Positions 49,966 through 60,071 of a DNA stretch of 64,000 bases are shown here, in pieces. The position numbers and the translations under genes were made by a program. Origin of the DNA: an uncultured Eubacterium sp. (GTDB lineage: Bacteria > Bacillota > Clostridia > Lachnospirales > Lachnospiraceae); assembly GCA_934322085.1 (NCBI GenBank), contig CAKRGF010000003.1, forward strand, positions 58,572 through 122,571, in the 5' to 3' direction. Every line of letters starts with the position of its first letter. Positions within the stretch are counted from its first letter, which is position 1. The notes below the pieces were generated by a model. The model was not told the DNA's origin, did no database searches, and saw nothing but the letters and a program-made list of their open reading frames with translations.

Positions 49966-50777
49966 TCAAGCGGCTCGTTGCTTTTGAGTGTCGTGTGAAA
50001 CCGCTTGTGAAGTGGTTTCCCCTGCGTCACACTTTTGTGAAAATCCAAAATCAATTCATTCGCTAAAGGAATCGATTTTTTATAGTGCTTTAAGAGGGCT
50101 GCATTGGTCTCTTTTGCGTAGGATTTGGCACAAAGTGTCATCATGTGCCCCTCAAGCTGTCGGTAGTGGAATGTGATTTTCATAAGCAGACGAATTAGAA
50201 AGCGTTTCAAAGAGCAGCCACAGGTTAGAAGCTTCTTATAAAATCGCATACCGGAAAGAGCCCGTTTGATTTTATGTTTTGATAAAGCGAATGGGCGGTA
50301 CACTTCATAAATGGCATGGATGGTGGTTTTATCTTTTGGAATCATATGCCAGATAGGATAGGAGATGGCGTTGAAACCATCTTTTTTCAGTAAAAAACGG
50401 TCAAACTCATTTTCCATTACCAGATGATTTTTTCCGGCTTCCGTAGATTTTGGAATGATATAGGTATGACATTCGCTGTCCAGCACAAAATGACAGATAT
50501 AGCCGAGTAAATAGGCATAGGCGGCAGAGTCTGTTCCAAGTTTTCGGATGATGGGCAGTTCGTAAGCCAGAAAAGCATCAAACGCATGGCTGTGCTGGTG
50601 ATAGCCTAATTGGTTCGTTTTACATTTTAATAAGGGATGATAAAAAAATAAAAAATCCGGTCCCTGCAATCCGATACGGAATGCGGCAGGGTGTCGGCGA
50701 ATGGTATTTTTAAGTGGTTTGGGAAGCATTTTTTGTACTTCTTTGCCAAAGGAATTATGGGCATAAATACAAGGCAT
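49962..50777 (-). CDS. Zinc-dependent phospholipase C-like protein
   Basis: 271 residues, no signal peptide. The family pattern is present: AHNSFG at the N-terminus, GLQGPDFLFFYHP, and CHFVLDSECHTYI, which carry His/Asp residues of the metal site. Proteins of this kind are widespread in Clostridia and are usually intracellular with no proven substrate, so phospholipase activity is not certain. It is divergent from pgeF, whose ribosome site lies 65 bp away. Confidence 0.8.
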   Translation of the reverse strand: MPCIYAHNSFGKEVQKMLPKPLKNTIRRHPAAFRIGLQGPDFLFFYHPLLKCKTNQLGYHQHSHAFDAFLAYELPIIRKLGTDSAAYAYLLGYICHFVLDSECHTYIIPKSTEAGKNHLVMENEFDRFLLKKDGFNAISYPIWHMIPKDKTTIHAIYEVYRPFALSKHKIKRALSGMRFYKKLLTCGCSLKRFLIRLLMKITFHYRQLEGHMMTLCAKSYAKETNAALLKHYKKSIPLANELILDFHKSVTQGKPLHKRFHTTLKSNEPLD

Positions 50778-50852
50778 ATTAAAAATCTCCTTTCCATGTA
50801 TGAAATTAGGATTACAAATTTCACTTATAAGTATACCAGACAGGAGGAAAAT

Positions 50853-51683
50853 ATGTGCGAAAAAATGATAAAAAATGAAAAAGATGGTGTGGTATATTTA
50901 ACATTCCCTCTTTTTGAGAAGGCGGGAATCAAACACGGATTTTCTACGAAACTGGGTGGCGTCAGTGTGGGAGACTGTGCGACTATGAATTTAAGTTTTA
51001 CAAGAGGCGATGATGAGAAAGCCGTGCTTGAAAACCATAGAAGATTTGCAAAAGCTGTCGGTTATCCGGTGGAAAATGTGGTGCTTAGTAATCAGGTGCA
51101 CGAGACAAAAATTTTACGCGTTGATGAAAAGGATTGTGGCAAAGGTGTTGTCAGAGAATCGGATATCATCGGCATCGACGGATTGATTACGAATGATAAA
51201 AAAGTAGTTTTGATGACTTTTTTTGCGGATTGTGTGCCGTTGTTTTTCTATGACCCGGTAAAAAAGGCAATTGGGGCAAGCCACTCCGGCTGGCGGGGAA
51301 GTGTAATGCGAATCGGAGAGAAAACAGTGCGCCGCATGGAAGAGGAATTTGGCTCCAATCCTAAAGATATCCTTGCGGTAATCGGACCATCGATTTGCAA
51401 AGACTGCTACGAAGTGAGCGAGGATGTTGCGGCTGCATTTCAGAAGGAATTTAAGGAGGAGCAGTGGCAGGAAATTTTAGAAGAGAAGCCGGCACATAAA
51501 TATCAGCTCGATTTATGGCGGGCAAATGAAATTATATTAGAAGAAGCCGGTATTCCGAAAGAACAGATTGAGGTGAGCGGCGTATGCACTTGCTGTCATT
51601 TCGACTGGCTGTTTTCACACCGCGCGACCGGTGGAAGACGGGGAAATTTAGCAGGCGTCATAACTTTGATGGAAGGAGAATGA
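50853..51683 (+). CDS. pgeF: Purine nucleoside phosphorylase / laccase-domain protein PgeF (YfiH)
   Basis: 276 residues from the ATG after CAGGAGG; the frame extends further upstream but without a start signal. The family residues are in ADCVPLFFYDP, HSGWRGS and GVCTCCH (two His and a Cys bind zinc). Members act on peptidoglycan-edited or purine nucleoside substrates depending on the host. queH and apbE follow closely. Confidence 0.9.
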   Translation: MCEKMIKNEKDGVVYLTFPLFEKAGIKHGFSTKLGGVSVGDCATMNLSFTRGDDEKAVLENHRRFAKAVGYPVENVVLSNQVHETKILRVDEKDCGKGVVRESDIIGIDGLITNDKKVVLMTFFADCVPLFFYDPVKKAIGASHSGWRGSVMRIGEKTVRRMEEEFGSNPKDILAVIGPSICKDCYEVSEDVAAAFQKEFKEEQWQEILEEKPAHKYQLDLWRANEIILEEAGIPKEQIEVSGVCTCCHFDWLFSHRATGGRRGNLAGVITLMEGE

Positions 51684-51687
51684 GACC

Positions 51688-52314
51688 TTGAACCGCAGAA
51701 ATTACCAGAAGGAACTGGATGAATTATTAGCATCTTTTTCAGAAAAAAAACGATTATTTCTTCATTGCTGCTGTGCACCATGCAGCAGTTATGTATTAGA
51801 ATATCTGCATGATTTTTTTGATGTTACGGTATTTTTTTATAATCCGAATATTTCGGAAGAGAGTGAGTATCAAAAAAGAAAAGAGGAGTTAAAGCGTTTT
51901 TTGCAGACGGCGCCTTTTGGAAAAGAAATTCATATGCACGATGCCGATTATGAACCGGAGCTTTTTGAAAAAATGGCAAAAGGGCATGAAAATGATCCAG
52001 AGCGGGGACCAAGATGTGCAAAGTGTTTCAGACTCCGGTTAGAGGAAACCGCAAAATATGCAAAAGAGGGAGCGTATGATTATTTTTGTACGACACTTTC
52101 CATCAGTCCTCACAAAAATGCGGATTTGTTAATGCAGATTGGAGAAGAACTTTCTGAAAACTACGGTGTCCCTTATCTACCATCGGATTTTAAGAAGAAA
52201 AATGGGTATAAAAGAAGTATTGAACTGTCAAGAGAATACGATTTGTACCGGCAGGATTTTTGTGGCTGCCGGTTTTCAAAAAAGGCAAAGGAGGACATGC
52301 TGCAATGCGAGTGA
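51688..52314 (+). CDS. queH: Epoxyqueuosine reductase QueH
   Basis: 208 residues from a TTG start nine bases after AAGGAG. The metal/cluster cysteines are HCCCAPCSS near the N-terminus, RCAKCFRLRL in the middle and CGCRF at the end. QueH reduces epoxyqueuosine in tRNA to queuosine and replaces QueG in many anaerobes. No other queuosine genes are in the window, so this host may salvage or make queuosine elsewhere. Overlaps apbE by 10 nt. Confidence 0.92.
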   Translation: MNRRNYQKELDELLASFSEKKRLFLHCCCAPCSSYVLEYLHDFFDVTVFFYNPNISEESEYQKRKEELKRFLQTAPFGKEIHMHDADYEPELFEKMAKGHENDPERGPRCAKCFRLRLEETAKYAKEGAYDYFCTTLSISPHKNADLLMQIGEELSENYGVPYLPSDFKKKNGYKRSIELSREYDLYRQDFCGCRFSKKAKEDMLQCE

Positions 52315-53288
52315 AACAATGGATTTCTCTTTTCCTGTGTGTCGTAATCCTTCTTCCTGGATGTGCAGCTTCTGAGGAAAAGAAGACAGAGCGTGAAATT
52401 TTTGCCATGGACACGATTATGAATCTGACTTTTTACGGAGAAAACGGAGAACAGGCGATGGCGGCGGCAGTTTCCGAAATTCAGCAGTTAGAGAAAACGC
52501 TTTCTGTTACCAAAGCAGACAGTGAGATTTCAAAAATTAATGTTGCAGGCGGGAAAAAAGTCACAGTTTCGGAAGAAACGTATGACTTACTTTCTGCTTG
52601 TATTCAATATGGAAATGACACGGATGGGTTGTTTGATATTTCAATTTATCCGCTTGTGAAGTTATGGGGATTTACGACAGAGAAATATCGTGTGCCGGAT
52701 AAAGCCGAAAGAGATGCTGTTATAAAAAAGATTGATTATAAAAAGATAGAACTTCTTCCGAATTGTCAGGTGAGGATTCCATCCGGCATGGCAATTGATT
52801 TGGGAGCGGCGGCAAAAGGCTATCTGTCCCAGAAAATTATTGACCTTTGCAAAGAGAAAAAAGTTGCTTCCTGTATTCTTTCTTTAGGTGGAAATGTGCA
52901 GACAATCGGCATGAAACCGGATGACACGGAATACACGGTAGGAATTACGGACCCATCCGATGGAAGCAGTATTTATGGTACGGTAAAGGTAAAGGATAAA
53001 GCGGTTATTACTAGTGGAATTTATCAGAGAAATTTCAAAAAAGACGGAAAAATGTATCATCATATCATGGATAAAAGAACCGGTATGCCGGCAGACAATA
53101 ATCTGGCATCGGTTACGGTAATTGCGGAAAATGGGGCGATGGCGGATGCGTATGCGACCGCACTTTCTGTTATGGGAGAAGAAAAGGCAATTGCTTTTCA
53201 AAAAAAACACCCGCAGATTCAGATTATTTTGATACGCAAAGATGGTACCTTTTACCAATCTGAAAAAGCGGGAATGATAAAATCCTAG
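52305..53288 (+). CDS. apbE: FAD:protein FMN transferase lipoprotein ApbE
   Basis: 327 residues from the ATG ten bases after GGAGG. The signal peptide ends in LLPGC, so it is lipid-anchored outside. ApbE motifs include FAMDTIMNLTFY, GAAAKGYL, SLGGNVQTIG and ADAYATALSVMG. It attaches FMN to threonines of Rnf/Nqr subunits and flavinylated extracellular reductases. The targets are not in the window. Confidence 0.93.
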   Translation: MRVKQWISLFLCVVILLPGCAASEEKKTEREIFAMDTIMNLTFYGENGEQAMAAAVSEIQQLEKTLSVTKADSEISKINVAGGKKVTVSEETYDLLSACIQYGNDTDGLFDISIYPLVKLWGFTTEKYRVPDKAERDAVIKKIDYKKIELLPNCQVRIPSGMAIDLGAAAKGYLSQKIIDLCKEKKVASCILSLGGNVQTIGMKPDDTEYTVGITDPSDGSSIYGTVKVKDKAVITSGIYQRNFKKDGKMYHHIMDKRTGMPADNNLASVTVIAENGAMADAYATALSVMGEEKAIAFQKKHPQIQIILIRKDGTFYQSEKAGMIKS

Positions 53289-53545
53289 ATAAAGTGGTAA
53301 ATAATAGCGGCAACAATAATTCCGATGATACTGCCAATGGTGAATTTGATTGTCAGTCCGAAAGTCAGAACCAATACGCCTAAGTTTAAGGTAAGTGGTT
53401 TTGCTAATCCGAAACTTTTTCCAAAATTCAGCCACGACAGGCCGGCAACTCCGCTTGTCAGCTGGCTGATAAAACTGCCAAGAACAACCCCTGCTAAAAT
53501 CAGTAAAAAGAGTGCCCAACCGTTTTTTCCTGCTCCTCTTGCCAT
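53285..53545 (-). CDS. DUF4321 small membrane protein
   Basis: 86 residues with two hydrophobic helices separated by SWLNFGKSFGLAKPLTLNL, where the FG...PLTL segment matches DUF4321. Function unknown. It converges on apbE, overlapping by 4 nt, and is preceded by AGGAGG. Confidence 0.82.
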   Translation of the reverse strand: MARGAGKNGWALFLLILAGVVLGSFISQLTSGVAGLSWLNFGKSFGLAKPLTLNLGVLVLTFGLTIKFTIGSIIGIIVAAIIYHFI

Positions 53546-53707
53546 GATGTACCTCCTTATGTAATCGAAATCTATCTTTTAGCATACACTATTTTTTAGA
53601 AATCTGCAAAAACTTTTTAAGAAAAAAAAGGAAATAAAATCCTTATGTTGTAATTTTCCTAATGTAGTTGTTTTTTGCTTAATCCCGAAAGGCAGGAAAG
53701 AGTGGAT

Positions 53708-54718
53708 ATGACAATACGTGAAAATTTAGAAAAAAGAGAACATGACATACTAAGTCCATATGCGGCATTTAGTGATGAGTCCAAGGGGCGTGATACATAT
53801 GAAGAGCAATGCGACCTGCGCCCGGTTTATCAAAGAGACCGTGACCGGATTCTTCATTCCAAATCGTTTCGGCGGTTAAAGGGAAAAACACAGGTGTTTC
53901 TTGCTCCTGAGGGAGACCATTACCGCACACGTATGACGCATACGTTAGAAGTGTCACAGAATGCAAGGACGGTTGCAAAAGCACTGCGTCTGAATGAAGA
54001 TTTGACGGAGGCAATCGCGCTTGGACATGATTTAGGACATACGCCATTTGGACATGCCGGTGAACGGGTTCTGAATGAGATTTACCCGGGAGGTTTCCGT
54101 CATCAGGAACAGAGTGTCCGCGTGGTGGAGTGCCTTGAAAAGGCTGGCGAGGGATTAAATCTTACGGTTGAAGTGAGGGATGGCATCCGAAACCATTCAA
54201 CTTCGGGAAATCCGTCCACACTGGAAGGAAAAATTGTAAGACTCTGTGACAAGATTGCGTATGTTAATTCAGACATTGACGATGCAATCCGGGGAAAAGT
54301 CATTAAAGAAGACGATATTCCGCGTGAATATACCGAGATTTTGGGAAATACTCTTAGAGAACGTCTCAATACGCTGATACATGATTTGATTCGGAACAGC
54401 ATGGATAAAAATGATATTATTCAGTCGGATACAATGAGAGATGCACTTGCTGGTCTTCGTGCTTTTATGTTTGAAAATGTATATGTAAATTCCGTTGCCA
54501 AGGCGGAAGAGGGAAAAGCCGAGTATATGATTGGCCAGCTATATAAATACTATATTGACCATGTGGAAAAACTTCCCGATGAGTATTATCAGATGTTAAA
54601 GAGCGGTCATACATCGGTGGAGCGTGCGGTCTGTGATTTTATTGCAGGAATGACGGACCGGTATGCGGTAGCCACGTATCAGGGACTGACAATTCCGCGC
54701 ACGTGGTCTGTGCTATAG
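53708..54718 (+). CDS. dgt: dGTP triphosphohydrolase-like HD protein
   Basis: 336 residues from the ATG after AGGAAAG. The HD metal residues are spread in TRMTHTLEVSQ and ALGHDLGHTPFGHAGE; the arginine-rich FRRLKGKTQV segment is also typical. Members remove triphosphate from dGTP or other dNTPs. In Clostridia the gene regularly stands just before dnaG, as here (25 bp), which ties nucleotide pool control to replication priming. Confidence 0.93.
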   Translation: MTIRENLEKREHDILSPYAAFSDESKGRDTYEEQCDLRPVYQRDRDRILHSKSFRRLKGKTQVFLAPEGDHYRTRMTHTLEVSQNARTVAKALRLNEDLTEAIALGHDLGHTPFGHAGERVLNEIYPGGFRHQEQSVRVVECLEKAGEGLNLTVEVRDGIRNHSTSGNPSTLEGKIVRLCDKIAYVNSDIDDAIRGKVIKEDDIPREYTEILGNTLRERLNTLIHDLIRNSMDKNDIIQSDTMRDALAGLRAFMFENVYVNSVAKAEEGKAEYMIGQLYKYYIDHVEKLPDEYYQMLKSGHTSVERAVCDFIAGMTDRYAVATYQGLTIPRTWSVL

Positions 54719-54743
54719 GGAAGAAAATTAACGGAGTGATGGC

Positions 54744-56507
54744 ATGTATTACGAAGAAGATTTTGTGGAAGAAGTCAGACAAAGAAGTGATGTTGTCGAT
54801 ATTATTTCTTCCTATGTAAATCTGAAACGGACTGGCAGCAATTATGTTGGTCTATGTCCGTTTCATAATGAAAAGACAGCATCCTTTTCTGTGAGCCCGT
54901 CAAAGCAGATGTATTATTGTTTTGGATGCGGCGCCGGTGGCAATGTATTTACCTTTTTAATGGAATATGAAAACCTTACGTTTGTGGAGGCTTTGGAGCG
55001 GCTTGCCGAACAGGCAGGGATGGAACTTCCGGAAAAGGGAAATTCCGAAAATGACAGGAAACGCCGGGATTTACGGGATTCGATACTGGAAGTGAATAAG
55101 CTGGCAGCTAATTATTATTTTGCCTGTCTGAAAAGTGAGCAGGGAAAAATTGGTTATGAATACCTGACAAAACGTGAGTTAAAACCGGAGACCATTGTAC
55201 GGTTTGGGCTTGGATTTGCAGGAAAAGGCGGCAGTCCTCTTTACCAGTATGTAAAATCCAAAGGATATCCCGATTCGGTACTCAAAGAAACCGGACTTTT
55301 TACCTATGATGAAAAGCGTGGTGTTTATGATAAGTTTTGGAATCGCGTGATGTTTCCTATTTTAGATAGGAACAACCGCGTGATTGCTTTTGGCGGCCGT
55401 GTGATGGGTGATGCCAAACCCAAGTACTTAAATTCGCCGGAGACGATGGTGTTTGATAAAAGCCGGAATTTGTATGGTTTGAATTTTGTGCACGGTAAGC
55501 AGAGTGAGGGCATGATTATCTGTGAAGGTTATATGGATGTGATTGCGCTTCACCAGGCGGGATTTACAAATGCAGTAGCATCTCTTGGTACGGCATTTAC
55601 GAGCCAGCACTGTAGTTTGTTAAAGCGGTATACGGATCTGGTATATCTGTGCTATGACAGTGACGGTGCCGGTGTGAAAGCGGCGATGCGCGCGATTCCG
55701 ATGTTGAAGGAAGCAGGCATCCGTGTCAAGGTAATCAATATGCGGCCGTATAAGGATCCGGATGAATTTATGAAAGGGCTTTCGCCGGAGGCGTTTAAGG
55801 AGAGGATTGAACAGGCAAAATCGAGTTTCTTTTATGAGGTGGACAATCTGATGAAAGAATATGATATGAATGATCCGGAATCCAAAACGTCATTTATGAA
55901 TGAAGTGGCGAAAAAATGTTTAACCTTTGATAATGAAATCGAGCGGACGAATTACATGGAGGCATTTTGCAGAGAATATAGCGTAAGAACCGAGGATTTC
56001 AAAAAACTGGCTGCCTATCACAGTGCCAGAATGGTTGGCATTGATTATGAGAAGAGGCGGCAGGAGCGTTCGGCGAAGACGGCAAGACAAAAGGAGGACG
56101 GTATTGCGAAAAGCCAGGGCGTATTTCTTACATGGCTTAGTAATGACCCGGTTTTGTTTGAAAAGACAAAAGGGATTTTATCCGCCGAAGATTTTGTAGA
56201 TGAGCCGTATCACGAAGTGGCGCAGATGATTTATGAGCAGTATGAAACTACCGGCAAAGTAGAGCCGGCCATGATTATCAGTAAATTCCAAAGCAAAGAG
56301 GAGCAGTCTCTGGTAGCCGGAATTTTTAATAAAGAATTAAAAGAAATCAGTAAAGATACCGAGCAGCAGAAAGCACTGAATGAAGTTGTGCACAGTATCA
56401 AAAAATACAGTCTGGAATACCGGAGCAGACATGTGACGGATATGAAAGAACTACAGACTCTTATGGAAGAGAAAAGAAAGTTACAGACATTACAGATTTC
56501 ATTTTAA
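54744..56507 (+). CDS. dnaG: DNA primase
   Basis: 587 residues. The N-terminal CHC2 zinc finger has CPFHNEKT and YYCFGCG; the TOPRIM core has IICEGYMDVIA and YLCYDSDGAGVKA. A C-terminal helicase-binding region follows. It makes RNA primers at the fork. Part of dgt-dnaG-rpoD-trmK; rpsU, which begins the operon in some bacteria, is not present. Confidence 0.97.
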   Translation: MYYEEDFVEEVRQRSDVVDIISSYVNLKRTGSNYVGLCPFHNEKTASFSVSPSKQMYYCFGCGAGGNVFTFLMEYENLTFVEALERLAEQAGMELPEKGNSENDRKRRDLRDSILEVNKLAANYYFACLKSEQGKIGYEYLTKRELKPETIVRFGLGFAGKGGSPLYQYVKSKGYPDSVLKETGLFTYDEKRGVYDKFWNRVMFPILDRNNRVIAFGGRVMGDAKPKYLNSPETMVFDKSRNLYGLNFVHGKQSEGMIICEGYMDVIALHQAGFTNAVASLGTAFTSQHCSLLKRYTDLVYLCYDSDGAGVKAAMRAIPMLKEAGIRVKVINMRPYKDPDEFMKGLSPEAFKERIEQAKSSFFYEVDNLMKEYDMNDPESKTSFMNEVAKKCLTFDNEIERTNYMEAFCREYSVRTEDFKKLAAYHSARMVGIDYEKRRQERSAKTARQKEDGIAKSQGVFLTWLSNDPVLFEKTKGILSAEDFVDEPYHEVAQMIYEQYETTGKVEPAMIISKFQSKEEQSLVAGIFNKELKEISKDTEQQKALNEVVHSIKKYSLEYRSRHVTDMKELQTLMEEKRKLQTLQISF

Positions 56508-56543
56508 TAGAGCCGTTGTATGACAACAGAAATGGAGGAAAAG

Positions 56544-57677
56544 ATGGATAAGGAAAATACAAATGTAGACGAACAGCAGAAAATGCTGACGATTATGAAT
56601 GAGCTTGTAGAAATGGGCAAGAAAAAGGAAAATGTACTGGAACTCAGTGAAATTGAGAAGGTGTTCATAGACAAAGGATTGGAACTTGATGACGACAAGA
56701 CTGAGAAAATTTTTGAGTATTTAGAAAACAAAGGGATTGTTGCAATGGTGCCGGAGAGTGACACCGAGGATGACATTATCCTGGATGTCGAAGACGAGCC
56801 AACGGAGGAAGAGCTGGAAAATATCGAAATGGCAGTTCCGGATGGTGTCAGCATTGAGGATCCGGTTCGTATGTATCTGAAAGAAATCGGTAAGGTGCCG
56901 CTTTTGACTGCCGAAGAGGAAAAGGATTTGGCGATGAAGATGGAAGCCGGTGATATGGATGCAAAAAAAAGACTGGCAGAGGCAAACCTGCGTCTGGTTG
57001 TCAGCATTGCTAAGCGCTATGTCGGACGTGGTATGCTGTTTTTGGATTTGATTCAGGAAGGAAATTTAGGACTGATTAAAGCGGTTGAAAAATTTGATTA
57101 CCGAAAAGGCTACAAATTCAGTACCTATGCTACCTGGTGGATTCGCCAGGCGATTACAAGAGCGATTGCGGACCAGGCAAGAACGATTCGTATTCCGGTT
57201 CATATGGTAGAGACGATTAATAAATTAATCCGTGTTCAGCGTCAGCTTTTGCAGGAATTAGGACGTGAGCCGTATCCGGAAGAAATTGCAGAAAAAATGG
57301 GACTTCCGGTTGAGCGCGTACGCGAGATTCAGAAGATTTCACAGGAGCCTGTTTCCCTTGAGACACCAATCGGTGAAGAGGAAGACAGTCATCTGGGTGA
57401 TTTTATTCAGGATGATAATGTACCGGTGCCGGCAGAAGCAGCAGCTTTTACCCTTTTGAAAGAGCAGCTTGTGGAAGTTCTTGGAACACTGACTGAGAGA
57501 GAACAGAAAGTTTTGTGTCTCCGTTTTGGATTAGAGGATGGACGTGCCCGTACACTCGAAGAAGTCGGCAAAGAATTTGACGTAACAAGAGAGCGTATCC
57601 GTCAGATTGAAGCGAAGGCACTCCGTAAACTTCGTCATCCGAGCCGCAGTCGTAAATTAAAGGATTATTTGGACTAA
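56544..57677 (+). CDS. rpoD: RNA polymerase primary sigma factor
   Basis: 377 residues from the ATG after GGAGG (56533-56537); an earlier ATG at 56520 is possible but lacks a site. An acidic N-terminal region 1.1, region 1.2 (DPVRMYLKEIGKVPLL), region 2 (VVSIAKRYVGRGMLFLDLIQ; the -10 reading FSTYATWWIRQAI), region 3, and region 4 with the -35-binding helix (TLEEVGKEFDVTRERIRQIE). It matches the TTGACA/TATAAT promoters found through the window. Confidence 0.97.
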   Translation: MDKENTNVDEQQKMLTIMNELVEMGKKKENVLELSEIEKVFIDKGLELDDDKTEKIFEYLENKGIVAMVPESDTEDDIILDVEDEPTEEELENIEMAVPDGVSIEDPVRMYLKEIGKVPLLTAEEEKDLAMKMEAGDMDAKKRLAEANLRLVVSIAKRYVGRGMLFLDLIQEGNLGLIKAVEKFDYRKGYKFSTYATWWIRQAITRAIADQARTIRIPVHMVETINKLIRVQRQLLQELGREPYPEEIAEKMGLPVERVREIQKISQEPVSLETPIGEEEDSHLGDFIQDDNVPVPAEAAAFTLLKEQLVEVLGTLTEREQKVLCLRFGLEDGRARTLEEVGKEFDVTRERIRQIEAKALRKLRHPSRSRKLKDYLD

Positions 57678-58381
57678 TGCAGCATACAATAGAATTGTCT
57701 GCGCGCATGGCAATGAACGCTTCACTTGTGCCGAAAGGAGCAAAAGTGGCGGATGTCGGCTGTGACCATGGTTATGTTTCTCTTTATCTTGCTTCGAAAA
57801 AAGCATGTAAAAAAGTTATTGCCATGGATATTAATGAGGGACCACTTGCTCATGCAAGAAAAAACATTGAAAATGCAGGTCTGAGTGATTGCATTGACTG
57901 CCGTTTGAGTGATGGCATGCAGGCGTTAAATCAAGGCGAAGTCGATACCGTTTTAATTGCCGGTATGGGCGGTATGTTAGTTTGCCGGATTCTTGACCAG
58001 TCGCCGGAAGTTATGCAGGCTGTTTCTACACTTGTAGTTCAGGCACAGTCCGATTTATGCGAAGTCAGAAAGATGATTCATAAGATGGGATTTTTCCTTG
58101 AAAAGGAAAAGTTTTGTATGGACGCCGGTAAACCGTATCTTGTGATGCGTGCAAGAAGGGGAGAAGAAAAAACTCCTTATGAGCCGGCCGAGTATGAATA
58201 CGGACGACTTTTGCCGGAAGCGGGTGATGCCGCTTATCGTAAGTATTTACTGGATGAACGGGATAAAAAAATGAAATTGCAGGAAACCTTAAAAATGCAA
58301 AAGACATCCGGTGCCGGAGCCCGTGTGGAAGAATTAACGGAAGAGATTGCGGGGCTTAATTGGATTTTAAATAAATTCTAA
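57677..58381 (+). CDS. trmK: tRNA (adenine-22-N1)-methyltransferase TrmK
   Basis: 234 residues. The start overlaps the rpoD stop by one base (TAATG). The SAM motif is VADVGCDHGYVSLYLA, with LIAGMGGMLV later and a C-terminal coiled coil. It methylates A22 in tRNAs; the rpoD-trmK neighbourhood is common in Firmicutes. Confidence 0.92.
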   Translation: MQHTIELSARMAMNASLVPKGAKVADVGCDHGYVSLYLASKKACKKVIAMDINEGPLAHARKNIENAGLSDCIDCRLSDGMQALNQGEVDTVLIAGMGGMLVCRILDQSPEVMQAVSTLVVQAQSDLCEVRKMIHKMGFFLEKEKFCMDAGKPYLVMRARRGEEKTPYEPAEYEYGRLLPEAGDAAYRKYLLDERDKKMKLQETLKMQKTSGAGARVEELTEEIAGLNWILNKF

Positions 58382-58412
58382 TTTGTTTTCCTAACGGAAG
58401 GGAGGAATTGCA

Positions 58413-60062
58413 ATGGAAATTACATGGAGAGATAAAACAATAACATGCGAAGAAGGAACTACGCTGTTTGATATAAGCAAACAGGTGGAAAAAGAATATG
58501 AGTTTCCAATTATTGTTGCAAAAGTGGATGGTGTGATTCAGGAATTATACCATGAAGTAATTGATGGGACGACGGTTTCTTTTTGTACAACAAAAGACAG
58601 TGATGGCAAGCGTGCTTACATACGTGGTATGTCAATGCTTTTACTGAAGGCAATTCAGGAAGAAAAGGTATTTAAGGAAGAAGACCGGATAACGATTGAT
58701 TTTTGTTTAGACAGTGGTTATTACTGCCATTTAAATTCGAAAGAAAAACCGACAAAAGAACTGCTTGACCGTTTGGAAAAGCGAATGCGCGAAGATGTAA
58801 AAAAAGATATCCGTTTTGAAAAAGTTGTGATGCGCACCAGAGATGCCAGACGGATGTTTGATAAAATGCATATGTCAGATAAGAGCAATCTGTTGAAATA
58901 CCGCAGAAATTCGCGTATGACGGTATATCATTTAGGCGATTTTACAGATTATTATTATGGTGCCATGCCATACAGTACCGGTATTCTGACTCATTTTCGT
59001 CTGGAACTTTTTGAAGATGGTTTTGTCTTTGTGGTTCCGAAAAAAGAGGCACCTGTTACAATGCCTGAATTTAAACCAAGCATAAAACAGTACCACACGA
59101 TGCAGATGGCAAATGAGTGGAGTGAAAAAATGCAGGTTTCTACAGTTGGCGAACTCAATGAAATTATTGTGAATGGTGGTTTTCAGGAGTTGATGCTGAC
59201 GCAGGAGGCACTGCACGAAAAACGAATTGGTGATATTGCGGTACAGATTGCGGAGCGTGGCTGCCGTATTGTGACAATTGCGGGACCTTCGTCATCCGGT
59301 AAGACAACATTTTCTTATCGTTTATCGACGCAGCTTCGCACCCTTGGTCTGAAACCTCATCCGATTGGTTTGGACGACTATTTTGTAAATCGAGAAGATA
59401 CACCAAAAGATGCCAACGGAAAATACGACTATGAGTGTCTTGGTGCGATTGATACGAAGCAGTTTAACGAGGATTTGACGAATCTTTTAGCTGGCAAACC
59501 GGTTCAATTACCTACGTATAATTTTATCAGCGGTATGAGAGAATACGACAAACCGATTATGCAGCTTGGCAGTGAGGATATCCTTGTCATTGAGGGAATC
59601 CATGGCTTGAATGATAAACTGACATATTCTATCCCGAAAAAGGATAAATACAAGATTTATATCAGTGCACTGACGACATTAAATATCGATCACCACAATC
59701 GGATTCCAACGACGGAAGGAAGACTTTTGCGCCGGATTATCAGGGATGCAAGAACCCGTGGCAATACAGCCCAGAAAACCATTTCTATGTGGGATTCCGT
59801 CCGCCGCGGCGAGAGTCGGAATATTTTCCCTTATCAGGAAGAGGCAGATGCGATGTTTAACTCGGCACTGATTTACGAACTGGCTGCCATGAAACTTTAT
59901 GCAGACCCGCTACTGTTCCAGGTGACTAAGGATTGTCCGGAATATGCGGAGGCACAGCGCCTGCTTAAGTTTTTGGATTATTTCTTACCGATTGATCCAC
60001 ATGATGTTCCACTGAATTCCATCTTGCGCGAATTTATCGGTGGTGGTATATTATTAGGGTGA
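58413..60062 (+). CDS. Nucleoside (uridine) kinase-like protein with TGS-like N-terminus
   Basis: 549 residues. A TGS-like domain (about 1-60) and a threonyl-tRNA synthetase editing-like domain (about 60-230) precede a P-loop kinase with IAGPSSSGKTTFSYRL and a lid with RRIIRDARTRGN. This three-part form is annotated as nucleoside kinase in Clostridia; phosphorylation of uridine/cytidine is likely but unproven. RNase P RNA follows at once. GGGAGG precedes the ATG. Confidence 0.85.
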   Translation: MEITWRDKTITCEEGTTLFDISKQVEKEYEFPIIVAKVDGVIQELYHEVIDGTTVSFCTTKDSDGKRAYIRGMSMLLLKAIQEEKVFKEEDRITIDFCLDSGYYCHLNSKEKPTKELLDRLEKRMREDVKKDIRFEKVVMRTRDARRMFDKMHMSDKSNLLKYRRNSRMTVYHLGDFTDYYYGAMPYSTGILTHFRLELFEDGFVFVVPKKEAPVTMPEFKPSIKQYHTMQMANEWSEKMQVSTVGELNEIIVNGGFQELMLTQEALHEKRIGDIAVQIAERGCRIVTIAGPSSSGKTTFSYRLSTQLRTLGLKPHPIGLDDYFVNREDTPKDANGKYDYECLGAIDTKQFNEDLTNLLAGKPVQLPTYNFISGMREYDKPIMQLGSEDILVIEGIHGLNDKLTYSIPKKDKYKIYISALTTLNIDHHNRIPTTEGRLLRRIIRDARTRGNTAQKTISMWDSVRRGESRNIFPYQEEADAMFNSALIYELAAMKLYADPLLFQVTKDCPEYAEAQRLLKFLDYFLPIDPHDVPLNSILREFIGGGILLG

Positions 60063-60071
60063 TTTCATTAT